A DNA stretch of 12,804 nt from contig CAMLNT010000053.1 of the NCBI GenBank assembly GCA_946481425.1, positions 1 through 12,804 on the forward strand, given 5' to 3'. The DNA comes from an uncultured Brevundimonas sp. (GTDB lineage: Bacteria; Pseudomonadota; Alphaproteobacteria; Caulobacterales; Caulobacteraceae). Both the position numbers and the translations under genes were made by a program. Below, piece after piece: positions 6,716 to 12,576 of the stretch. The stretch's first letter is position 1. Every line of letters begins with the position of its first letter. The notes beneath the pieces were generated by a model. That model saw only the letters and a program-made list of their open reading frames with translations. It did not search any database and was not told where the DNA came from.

Positions 6716-7356
6716 GCGTCGCCCTTCATCGGATGGGGGATATCGCCCCGCTTGACCGCGCCATACCACGCCCACAGCAGATGCGCCGCCGTCGAACGAT
6801 GCGGGCTGAAGGCGGCAGTCAGGGCGTCGACCTGATCGGGCGTCGGCCGGGTCTCAAGCCCATGGGCCCATCGCAGCGCCTCCTGCAGCGCGATGTCACC
6901 CGCCGGGAAGACGTCGGCCCGGGCGTCGCAGAACATCAAATAGACCTCCGCCGTCCACCGGCCGATGCCCTTCAGGGCGACCAGCCGGGCATGGGCCTCG
7001 GCGTCATCGAGATGCGGCAGCGCGGCCCAGTCCACCTCTGCCTCGGCCAGAGCGATGGCGTAGCGGGCCTTGGGCAGACTGAGGCCGAGGGCCCGCATGC
7101 CCTCGACCCCGCGGGCAAGCACAGCCTGAGGCGTCACCTCGCCCAAACCCGCCTGAACGCGGGCCCAGATGGCAGCGGCCGACGCCGTCGAGACCTGCTG
7201 TCCGACGATCATCCAGAGTAGGCCGACGAAGCCGCCCGGCCGAACCCGCCAGGATAGGACCGGCGCCTCGGCGTGGGCGCGGGCCAGGGCCGCGTGATCG
7301 CGCGCCAGCGCGGCGCGGATCTCGGCCAGGGCCTCGTCTGAGGGCGGGACGTTCAT
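6712..7356 (-). CDS. DNA-3-methyladenine glycosylase II (AlkA type)
   Basis: This 214-residue protein of the HhH-GPD superfamily excises alkylated bases, starting base excision repair. Features are IVGQQVSTASA (residues 50-60), which marks the AlkA branch, the helix-hairpin-helix LKGIGRWTA (128-136) that grips the DNA backbone, and the catalytic aspartate D154 in the segment DVFPAGDIALQ. No C-terminal iron-sulphur cysteine cluster is present, which separates it from Nth and MutY. It lacks the N-terminal domain of E. coli AlkA, as many bacterial short forms do. The frame runs further upstream, but the ATG at 7356 is preferred because upstream sequence would overlap gluQ on the other strand. 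The 25 bp between the two starts must hold, or overlap, both promoters. Confidence 0.9.
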   Translation of the reverse strand: MNVPPSDEALAEIRAALARDHAALARAHAEAPVLSWRVRPGGFVGLLWMIVGQQVSTASAAAIWARVQAGLGEVTPQAVLARGVEGMRALGLSLPKARYAIALAEAEVDWAALPHLDDAEAHARLVALKGIGRWTAEVYLMFCDARADVFPAGDIALQEALRWAHGLETRPTPDQVDALTAAFSPHRSTAAHLLWAWYGAVKRGDIPHPMKGDA

Positions 7357-7381
7357 GGCCTCAGGGTGTAAGCCAGAGCCG

Positions 7382-8227
7382 ATGGAGTTCGCCACCCGCT
7401 TCGCCCCCTCGCCCACGGGATACCTGCACAAGGGCCACGCCCTTTCGGCGCTCATTGCCTTTCGCGCGGCGCAGGCGGCCGGCGGGCGGTTCATCCTGCG
7501 GATCGAGGACACGGACTTCACCCGCTGCCGGCCCGAGTTCGAGGCGGCCATCCACGACGACCTGACCTGGCTCGGCATCGACTGGGAGAAGCCGGTGCTG
7601 CGGCAGTCGGAGCACCGCTCGGACTATGAGGCGGCGATCGCGCGGCTCGGCGAGATGGGGGTGCTCTACCGCTGCTTCCGGACCCGCCGCGAACAGATGG
7701 CGCTGGCCGGTCTGGCGCCGCACGCAGGCGATCCGAAGGACGGCCAGGCCTTTCGCGGCGAGCCGCATCCGCCCGAGGAGGAAGCCGCTTTTCTGGCAGA
7801 GGGGCGCCCTTTCGCCTGGCGTCTGTCGCTGAGCGCCGCCCGCGATCGGCTCGGCGATTTCGAGCGGCTGACCTGGACGGAGGAAGGGCTGGAGCCGGGC
7901 GTGAAATCCGCCCGGCCCGCGACCCTTGGCGACATGGTCGTGGGCCGAAAGGACATCGGCGCGGGCTATGTGATCGCCTCGGTCATCGACGACGCCCGCC
8001 AGGGGATCAGCCACGTGATCCGGGGCGTGGATCTGGCAGAACTGACCTCGGTCCAGCGGGTGTTGCAGGCGCTGCTCGACCTGCCGACCCCGGTCTACCG
8101 GCATCATGCGCTGGTGCTGGACGAGACGGGCAGGCGGCTGGCCAAGCGCGATGGCTCGACCAGCCTCAAGACGTTGAGAGACGCCGGCCTGACGCGCGAA
8201 GCGCTTCTGACCGAATTGGGCCTCTAG
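7382..8227 (+). CDS. gluQ: Glutamyl-Q tRNA(Asp) synthetase
   Basis: The predicted protein has 281 residues. It resembles the catalytic core of glutamyl-tRNA synthetase but stops before any anticodon-binding domain, which is the mark of GluQRS (YadB). It activates glutamate and attaches it to queuosine at position 34 of tRNA(Asp). Features are FAPSPTGYLHKGHA (residues 7-20) with a HIGH-type HKGH (16-19), RIEDTD (40-45), the SVIDDARQGISHVIRG segment (200-215) and a KMSKS-like LAKRD (253-257). The family zinc site of E. coli GluQRS uses a Cys-x-Cys pair plus a later Tyr and Cys. Here only C98 is present (YRCFRT) and the second Cys is Arg, so the zinc site seems lost. The start at 7382 puts the HIGH motif at the expected position. 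The TAG stop overlaps the dnaA stop from the other strand. Confidence 0.93.
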   Translation: MEFATRFAPSPTGYLHKGHALSALIAFRAAQAAGGRFILRIEDTDFTRCRPEFEAAIHDDLTWLGIDWEKPVLRQSEHRSDYEAAIARLGEMGVLYRCFRTRREQMALAGLAPHAGDPKDGQAFRGEPHPPEEEAAFLAEGRPFAWRLSLSAARDRLGDFERLTWTEEGLEPGVKSARPATLGDMVVGRKDIGAGYVIASVIDDARQGISHVIRGVDLAELTSVQRVLQALLDLPTPVYRHHALVLDETGRRLAKRDGSTSLKTLRDAGLTREALLTELGL

Positions 8228-9618
8228 CCGCGCAGCTTGCGGGTCAGGGCGTCGACGTCGCGGGCGATCTGTTCGTCCTCGCCCATCAGGCTCTCGATGC
8301 GGCGCACGCCATGCAGAACGGTCGTGTGGTCGCGGTTGCCCATGCGCCGGCCGATGTCCGGATAGGACCGGGTCGTCAGCTGCTTGCACAGATACATGGC
8401 GACCTGGCGCGGCCGGGCGACCTGGCGCGTGCGGCGGCCCGACAGCAGATCGGCCTGCTTGAGACCATAGTAGTCGGCCGTGACCTTCTGGATCTCGTCG
8501 ACCGTGATGCGGCGCTCCGACGGACGGAAGCCGGCTGAGAGATAGCCCTGGGCCTCCTCGACGCTAAGGTTGGACATCCGCTGGCCGGCGGCGGCGGCCA
8601 GGGTGTTCAGGCCGCCCTCGAGCTCGCGGATGGAGCCCGGCGTGCGGTCGACCAGATGGGTCAGCAGCTCCGGACGCGCGCGGCCGGCGACGATGTTCAG
8701 GCCCTCGAGCGCCTCAAGCTTCTTCTCCAGCACGGCCAGCTTGAGCGCACGGTCGGCGGCCTCGACCGGGCAGGTCAGGCCGGCGGCCAGATGGCTGCGC
8801 AGGCGTGGCTCGACGTCTGTGAGCGCCGACGGCGGGCGGTCGGCGGCCAACACCACGCGGCGCCCTTCCTCGATCAGGGCCGTCAGGGTGTGGAACAGCT
8901 CTTCCTGGGTGGTCTGCTTGCCCGAGAAGAAATGCACGTCGTCCAGCAGCAGCAGGTCGGCGGAGCGCAGGTCTTCCTTGAAGGCGGCGACCGACTTGTC
9001 CTGCAGCGCGCGCACAAAGGCCGACAGGAAGCGCTCGGCGGTCAGATAGATGACCTTGGCGTTCGGCTTGAGGCGCTGGGCCTCCCAGGCGATGGCGTTC
9101 AGCAGGTGGGTCTTGCCGTAGCCGTAGGGACCGCAGAAGTAGACCGGGTTGAAGTGTCCATCAGCCCAGGACGCGACCTGGCGGGCGATGGCATAGGCGA
9201 ACTCGTTGCCCTTGCCGGGCACGAATGTGTCGAAGGTCAACCGCTCCTGAAGCCCGGCGGCGCGTACGGCGCGCGGGCTGTCGGCGGCCACCACCGCGAC
9301 GGTCGGCTGGGCGACCAGCGGGGTCACGCCCGTCTCGATCGCGCCGGGGTTCTCGGCCTCGTACTCGGCGCGCGCGCGGGCCGTCAGGCTGCGGCGGCTC
9401 GCGTCATGGGCGAGCCACAGCTCATTGATGCGACGGATGGCGTGACGGTCCACCCAGTCGCGCGCATAGGCGGTCGGGGTCACCAGAAACAGGGCGCCGG
9501 CCTGGCCTTCTCGCACGCGGGCCTGTTCCAGATAGGACGTGAACGCGCCTTCGCCGATCTCCAGACGCAGAGCCTTGACGACCTGACCCCAGACCTCTTC
9601 CGGCGACATGTTCGGCAT
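8224..9618 (-). CDS. dnaA: Chromosomal replication initiator DnaA
   Basis: This 464-residue AAA+ protein binds DnaA boxes and opens the replication origin. Domain I spans about residues 1-85 and a variable linker about 86-120. The AAA+ domain III has Walker A GPYGYGKT (163-170), Walker B LLLLDDVHF (222-230), sensor 1 around AADR (258-261), box VII RLRSHLAAGL (272-281) and sensor 2 SIRELEG (329-335) with R331. Domain IV ends with the DNA-binding signature MGNRDHTTVLHGVRRI (426-441). Against E. coli box VII, the arginine-finger position appears to be H276. The protein resembles Caulobacter DnaA over its length. ATG 9618 is chosen because GAAGGGGAG lies 9 bases upstream; an in-frame ATG at 9675 lies in the leader and would add 19 atypical residues. 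The gene converges on gluQ with interlocked stops. It is preceded by a leader of about 180 nt and a promoter near 9803-9839. Confidence 0.97.
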   Translation of the reverse strand: MPNMSPEEVWGQVVKALRLEIGEGAFTSYLEQARVREGQAGALFLVTPTAYARDWVDRHAIRRINELWLAHDASRRSLTARARAEYEAENPGAIETGVTPLVAQPTVAVVAADSPRAVRAAGLQERLTFDTFVPGKGNEFAYAIARQVASWADGHFNPVYFCGPYGYGKTHLLNAIAWEAQRLKPNAKVIYLTAERFLSAFVRALQDKSVAAFKEDLRSADLLLLDDVHFFSGKQTTQEELFHTLTALIEEGRRVVLAADRPPSALTDVEPRLRSHLAAGLTCPVEAADRALKLAVLEKKLEALEGLNIVAGRARPELLTHLVDRTPGSIRELEGGLNTLAAAAGQRMSNLSVEEAQGYLSAGFRPSERRITVDEIQKVTADYYGLKQADLLSGRRTRQVARPRQVAMYLCKQLTTRSYPDIGRRMGNRDHTTVLHGVRRIESLMGEDEQIARDVDALTRKLRG

Positions 9619-9796
9619 CGTCCAAGGCTCCCCTTCGCCCTTAGTCCGTTCTTGTTTCGAGGACGAAGCCGCCACCCCCGCCGGGACAGCCCCCCGGCAG
9701 GTTGTGTGGTCCGTACTCAGTGTTCGTGGCCTTCACCGGAACGCGGGAGCGAGCCCCCGGTTCGCACCCATCCCGGCGGGGACAAGTGGCGAAGAC
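9619..9796 (-). promoter_or_regulatory. dnaA mRNA leader, candidate structured 5' UTR
   Basis: If transcription starts from the promoter at 9803-9830, the dnaA mRNA has an untranslated leader of about 180 nt. It contains a perfect 11-bp inverted repeat: CCCCGCCGGGA at 9676-9686 and TCCCGGCGGGG at 9771-9781, 84 bp apart. Inside this are smaller hairpins: GCCGGG/CCCGGC (9680-9698) and GAAC...GGG/CCC...GTTC (9739-9763). The leader could fold into a closed domain with the ribosome binding site outside it. In Caulobacter crescentus the dnaA leader is known to control translation with nutrient state; a similar role here is inference. Confidence 0.45.
9628..9636 (-). promoter_or_regulatory. dnaA ribosome binding site
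   Basis: On the minus strand GAAGGGGAG ends 9 bases before the ATG at 9618. It is the strongest Shine-Dalgarno match near the start of dnaA and decides the start against the in-frame ATG at 9675. Confidence 0.65.
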
Positions 9797-9802
9797 GGTT
9801 TC

Positions 9803-9839
9803 AAACTAGCCCGGGGAGAGGGTCCGTCAACGCTGATTC
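9803..9839 (-). promoter_or_regulatory. dnaA promoter candidate with GANTC site
   Basis: On the minus strand, TTGACG (9830-9825) and TAGTTT (9808-9803) are 16 bp apart and fit a housekeeping sigma promoter. The -35 is strong and the -10 moderate. A CcrM methylation site, GAATC (9839-9835), lies 4 bp upstream of the -35. In Caulobacter crescentus methylation of a GANTC site in the dnaA promoter stimulates its transcription, so the position is meaningful. Confidence 0.5.
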
Positions 9840-9866
9840 GTTCGCCTGTCGGACGATATTTCGGTT

Positions 9867-9953
9867 GACTCGGATAAGCCCTTCGGAGGGCTCGAAAAAC
9901 GCCGTCACAAAAATTGCAAACAGGTGGACAACAGCGGGTGACAGTTATCCGCA
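9867..9953. promoter_or_regulatory. Weak DnaA-box-like cluster and second GANTC
   Basis: Three sequences resemble the DnaA box TTATCCACA: TTATCCGCA at 9945-9953 (+, one mismatch), TTGTCCACC at 9931-9923 (-, two mismatches) and TTATCCGAG at 9877-9869 (-, two mismatches). The last overlaps a GANTC site (9867-9871), so methylation and any DnaA binding there could interfere. The stretch between them is locally A/T-rich (about 9895-9920). Too few and too weak for an origin; autoregulation of dnaA is possible. Confidence 0.3.
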
Positions 9954-9959
9954 CACGGC

Positions 9960-9993
9960 AAAACGCCGCGCGAGGGAGACCTCGCACGGCGTT
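9960..9993 (-). terminator. Intrinsic terminator of rpsT
   Basis: In minus-strand RNA, bases 9993-9962 form a 13-bp stem: AACGCCG pairs with CGGCGTT and GCGAG with CTCGC, joined by a U-G wobble. The loop is 6 nt and a run of four U follows. On the plus strand the wobble becomes a C-A mismatch and no T-run follows, so the element works in the rpsT direction. It lies 34 bp after the rpsT stop and insulates dnaA from rpsT transcription. Confidence 0.75.
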
Positions 9994-10026
9994 GAAATAA
10001 AGTCGCTTTTCCTGAAAAGGCGCGGC

Positions 10027-10296
10027 TTAGGCCGCGGCCATCTTCTTCAGGCGGGCGGCCAGACGGCTGACCTTGCGCGAGCCGGTGTTCTTGTGGATCA
10101 CGCCCTTGGAGACAGCGCGCATCACTTCCGACTGGGCGTTGGTGAAGGCGGTCTTGGCAGCGTCCTGGTCACCGCCGGTGACGGCTTCCTCGAACTTCTT
10201 GAGGAAGGTGCGGACGCGCGAACGGCGGGCGCGGTTGACCTCGGTGCGGGCTTCGATCTTGCGGATCGCTTTCTTGGCGCCGGGATTGTTGGCCAT
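10027..10296 (-). CDS. rpsT: 30S ribosomal protein S20 (bS20)
   Basis: This is an 89-residue, very basic, helical protein of normal length for bS20. It begins [17 protein letters not shown] and ends [13 protein letters not shown], with the conserved [13 protein letters not shown] segment at about 68-80. It binds 16S rRNA early in assembly of the small subunit. It has its own well-formed promoter (10367-10395) and an intrinsic terminator (9960-9993), so it is probably transcribed alone. The Shine-Dalgarno sequence is poor (AGG about 13 bases upstream), and a very stable hairpin lies in the 5' UTR. E. coli S20 represses its own translation, so the leader may serve control, though this is inference. 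Its place before dnaA matches, as I recall, the order in Caulobacter and many other alphaproteobacteria. Confidence 0.97.
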   Translation of the reverse strand: MANNPGAKKAIRKIEARTEVNRARRSRVRTFLKKFEEAVTGGDQDAAKTAFTNAQSEVMRAVSKGVIHKNTGSRKVSRLAARLKKMAAA

Positions 10297-10321
10297 GTGT
10301 CTGTCTAACCTAGAACGAAGA

Positions 10322-10343
10322 CGCCGCCGGCGGTCCGGCGGCG
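10322..10343 (-). repeat. GC-rich hairpin in rpsT 5' UTR
   Basis: CGCCGCCGG (10322-10330) and CCGGCGGCG (10335-10343) are perfect 9-bp arms around a 4-nt loop. The element starts about 26 bases before the rpsT ATG, inside the predicted rpsT leader. No T-run follows on the minus strand, so it is more likely a regulatory or stabilising mRNA hairpin than a terminator. Confidence 0.7.
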
Positions 10344-10361
10344 CGGAGAAATCTCAGGAGG

Positions 10362-10386
10362 GCGGGCCTATAGCGGAAAGGCCCGC
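10362..10386 (-). terminator. Inverted repeat across the rpsT -10 region
   Basis: GCGGGCC (10362-10368) and GGCCCGC (10380-10386) form a 7-bp stem with an 11-nt loop. It lies 22 bp beyond the stop of the enoyl-CoA hydratase gene and could end that transcript, although no U-run follows. The same bases hold the spacer and -10 of the rpsT promoter, so it could instead be an operator. Neither role is shown. Confidence 0.35.
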
Positions 10387-10405
10387 AAGGGTCAAACCCG
10401 GAGTC
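10367..10405 (-). promoter_or_regulatory. rpsT promoter with GANTC site
   Basis: On the minus strand, TTGACC (10395-10390) and TATAGG (10372-10367) are exactly 17 bp apart, a strong housekeeping sigma promoter. Transcription would start near 10360, giving a leader of about 64 nt. A GANTC site (GACTC, 10405-10401) lies 5 bp upstream of the -35, nearly the same layout as at dnaA. Confidence 0.65.
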
Positions 10406-10408
10406 GGC

Positions 10409-11197
10409 TCACCGGTGCCTGAACGCGGGCTTCCGCTTCTCGACAAAGGCGCCCATGCCTTCCTTCTGGTCCTCGAAGGCGAAGAGGGAGTGGAACAGGC
10501 GGCGTTCGAACTGGACGCCCTGGGTCAGGGTCGTCTCCAGCGCGGCGTTGACCATCTCCTTGTTGGCCATCAGGGCCAGCAGGGACTGGGACGCCATCTT
10601 CGACGCCATGGCGCGGCATTCGTCCATCAGGCTCTCGGCCGGATAGACGCGGGCGGCGAGGTTGGAGGCCAGGGCTTCCTGGGCGTCCATCATCCGGCCG
10701 GTCAGGATCAGGTCCATGGCCTTGGACTTGCCGACCAGACGCGTCAGCCGCTGGGAGCCGCCGATGCCGGGCGCGACGCCCAGATTGATCTCGGGCTGGC
10801 CGAACTTGGCCTTCTCGGACGCAATGATGATGTCGCACAGCATGGCCAGTTCGCATCCGCCGCCGAGCGCGAAGCCGTTGACCGCGGCGATGACCGGCTT
10901 CCTGAAGCGCTGGAGCCTATCCGCGCCCTCGGAGAAGAAGTTGGAGCGGTACATGTCCGCATAGGACTGGTCCGCCATCTCCTTGATGTCCGCGCCGGCG
11001 GCGAAAGCCTTCTCGCCCGAGCCGGTGATGATCAGGCAGCGCACGCTGTCGTCGGTCTCGACCGCATCTAGGAAGGCCGCCAGCTCGCCCAGCAGGGTGG
11101 AGTTCAGCGCATTCAGGCTCTCGGGCCGGTTCAGGGTCACCACCGCGTAGCCGTCGGCGTGGCGTTCGATCAGGAGCGTGGAATAGGTGTCGGTCAT
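10409..11197 (-). CDS. Enoyl-CoA hydratase
   Basis: This is a 262-residue crotonase-fold enzyme of normal length. It hydrates trans-2-enoyl-CoA to 3-hydroxyacyl-CoA in fatty-acid beta-oxidation, or acts on a short-chain CoA such as crotonyl-CoA. Both catalytic glutamates of true hydratases are present: E116 in FALGGGCELAM (109-119) and E136 in FGQPEINLGV (132-141). The oxyanion-hole segments are AFAAGADIKEM (64-74) and GGG (112-114). PGIGGSQRL follows, as in mitochondrial-type ECHS1 and clostridial crotonases. Such an enzyme yields (S)-3-hydroxyacyl-CoA, so a link with PHB metabolism would be indirect. In many alphaproteobacteria this gene stands just before rpsT and dnaA, as here. No Shine-Dalgarno sequence is visible before the ATG. 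Confidence 0.93.
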   Translation of the reverse strand: MTDTYSTLLIERHADGYAVVTLNRPESLNALNSTLLGELAAFLDAVETDDSVRCLIITGSGEKAFAAGADIKEMADQSYADMYRSNFFSEGADRLQRFRKPVIAAVNGFALGGGCELAMLCDIIIASEKAKFGQPEINLGVAPGIGGSQRLTRLVGKSKAMDLILTGRMMDAQEALASNLAARVYPAESLMDECRAMASKMASQSLLALMANKEMVNAALETTLTQGVQFERRLFHSLFAFEDQKEGMGAFVEKRKPAFRHR

Positions 11198-11456
11198 GGC
11201 GCTGTGTCTAGGCCCGGGCGGCGGCGCGGTCCAGCAGGACCGGATTTGACTTCGCGCGTGCGCCGACCCACCTTCGGCTCATGTTCCGGTCCGGCTTCCA
11301 GATCCGACTGTTGACCCACGCGGGCCGCCTCATCGCAGGCGCCTGACCCGGGGCGTGCGCCTTCATCAGCCGTCCCGGGCTCCCTCGTTCCTCCCCTACG
11401 CCTTTCCCAATGACCGGCGCGCCGAGACGGCCGCGCCCTGTTGAGCGATCACGACC
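11198..11456. other. Divergent intergenic region, hydratase and rnk-like genes
   Basis: These 259 bp lie between two divergent starts and should hold both promoters. A 6-bp perfect hairpin, CGGTCC-AGCA-GGACCG, is at 11227-11242. TTGACT (11246-11251) and TTGACC (11311-11316) on the plus strand resemble -35 boxes but lack good -10 partners at 16-18 bp. A 21-codon ATG frame (11281-11346) has no ribosome binding site and no recognised product. I see no RNA gene or conserved protein here. Confidence 0.4.
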
Positions 11457-11852
11457 ATGAGCCTGAACCGCAAGCGGCCCAAGCCGCCCAAGATCTTCCT
11501 GTCCGCCACCGACCACGACCGCCTCGACCAGATGCTGGGCGATGTGGAGCGCACCGGCGCCGGCGCCCTTCTGAGACGCGAGGTCGACCGGGCGACCGTC
11601 CTGCCGGACGAGCGGGCGCCCGCCGATACGGTGGGGCTCTACCGCTGGGTCCACTTCATGGATGGCGAGGGCCGCGAGGCCCGGCGGGTCCAGCTCGTCC
11701 TGCCGACCGACGCCGATATCGACGAAGGCCGGGTGTCGGTTCTGTCGTGGGTGGGCGCGGGGCTGCTGGGGCTGAAGGAGGGCGTCGGGATCGACTGGCC
11801 GGACGCCTCGGGCCGGGAACGCCGGCTGACCCCGATCCTGATCGAGCCCTAG
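11457..11852 (+). CDS. Rnk-like protein with GreA/GreB C-terminal domain
   Basis: The predicted protein has 131 residues, about the length of Rnk. The N-terminal part (IFLSATDHDRLDQML, residues 13-27) matches the short Rnk helical region, which replaces the long coiled coil of GreA. The C-terminal part is the FKBP-like GreA/GreB domain: ADTVGLYRWVHF (56-67), VQLVLPTDADIDEGRVSVLS (78-97) and VGAGLLGLKEGVGIDW (99-114). Rnk-type proteins bind RNA polymerase. E. coli Rnk was named a regulator of nucleoside diphosphate kinase and does not have GreA cleavage activity. The acidic coiled-coil tip needed for transcript cleavage is absent here too. The basic KRKRPKPPK-like start is unusual for the family but short. 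It converges on the metallopeptidase gene with interlocked stops. Confidence 0.85.
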   Translation: MSLNRKRPKPPKIFLSATDHDRLDQMLGDVERTGAGALLRREVDRATVLPDERAPADTVGLYRWVHFMDGEGREARRVQLVLPTDADIDEGRVSVLSWVGAGLLGLKEGVGIDWPDASGRERRLTPILIEP

Positions 11853-12565
11853 GCCCGGCCCACCGCGTGGAGGGCGGACCCGTGCGCTCTAAGCCAGGCC
11901 CGATGCGGTCGGTGGTCGCCCACGAGCTGATGCACCACGCCCCAGAAGGCCGGCGAATGGTCGGCATGGACAAGATGCGCCACCTCGTGGGCCGCCACGT
12001 AGTCGAGGATTTCGGGCGGCGCGAGGATCAGCCGCCAGGAATAACGGATCGAGCCCCGACCGGGGGTGCAGGAGCCCCAGCGGCTCTTCGGATCGCCGAT
12101 GCCGACGCGCGGGGCCTTCAGGCCGAGCGCGCGGGCGTGGACGCCGGTGTGGTGGGCCAGTCGTTCGCGGGCCATGCGCTTGAGCAGGTTCTCGATGCGA
12201 CGGGCATAGGCCTCGCCCTCTCCGCCTGAGCGGATGGCCATGCCGGAGGGCGTGTCGACCAGCCGGGCGGCGGCCGCGCCGGGGGTCTGTTCGAGCCGGA
12301 TGTCGACGCCCTCGAGCGGGACAGTGGAGCCCGGGGCATAGGCGCCGGCGCCCTCCGGCCGCGCGGCCAGCCGGTCGGCGATCCAGGAGGCCTTGGACCG
12401 GGCGAAGGCCACGGCGTCGACCAGCCGACGCTCGGACGGCGCCACGCATACGGCCTGCCCGCGCGCCGCGTCGATGCGGATCGAGACCCGGCGCGCGCGA
12501 CGGTTCACGCTCAGCCGGAGCGGGAGGCCGTCGAGATCGAAGGTCTGGCCGTGAGCGAGTTTCAT
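11849..12565 (-). CDS. YgjP-type metallopeptidase (DUF45, SprT-like)
   Basis: The predicted protein has 238 residues. The zinc site is HEVAH (H193, E194, H197), and the third ligand is probably H203 in HSPAFW. Just before it stands SRWGSC (161-166), the second hallmark of the YgjP/COG1451 family. The N-terminal half (residues 10-70) has the RRARRVSIRID and VAPSERR segments typical of these proteins. They are predicted zinc-dependent peptidases without a membrane segment; substrates are not established. In many genomes the family sits near restriction or repair genes, but no such partner is here. The ATG at 12565 has GGAGAAGGA about 10 bases upstream, inside one arm of a palindrome. The gene follows phaZ by 38 bp and may be co-transcribed with it. 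Confidence 0.9.
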   Translation of the reverse strand: MKLAHGQTFDLDGLPLRLSVNRRARRVSIRIDAARGQAVCVAPSERRLVDAVAFARSKASWIADRLAARPEGAGAYAPGSTVPLEGVDIRLEQTPGAAAARLVDTPSGMAIRSGGEGEAYARRIENLLKRMARERLAHHTGVHARALGLKAPRVGIGDPKSRWGSCTPGRGSIRYSWRLILAPPEILDYVAAHEVAHLVHADHSPAFWGVVHQLVGDHRPHRAWLRAHGSALHAVGRA

Positions 12566-12576
12566 GGCTTCAGAGT

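Noticed and set aside
9619..10026. Chromosomal origin (oriC) in the dnaA upstream region
   Set aside because: Only one near-match and two weak matches to the DnaA box are present, with no extended A/T-rich unwinding region. In Caulobacter the origin lies elsewhere, a few genes from dnaA.
8656..10308. Long plus-strand open frame across dnaA and rpsT
   Set aside because: It is antisense to two certain genes, has Gly/Arg/Gln/Ala-rich low-complexity composition and no motif; long antisense frames are expected at this GC content.
11281..11346. 21-codon ORF upstream of the rnk-like gene
   Set aside because: No ribosome binding site, no recognised homologue and a length expected by chance.
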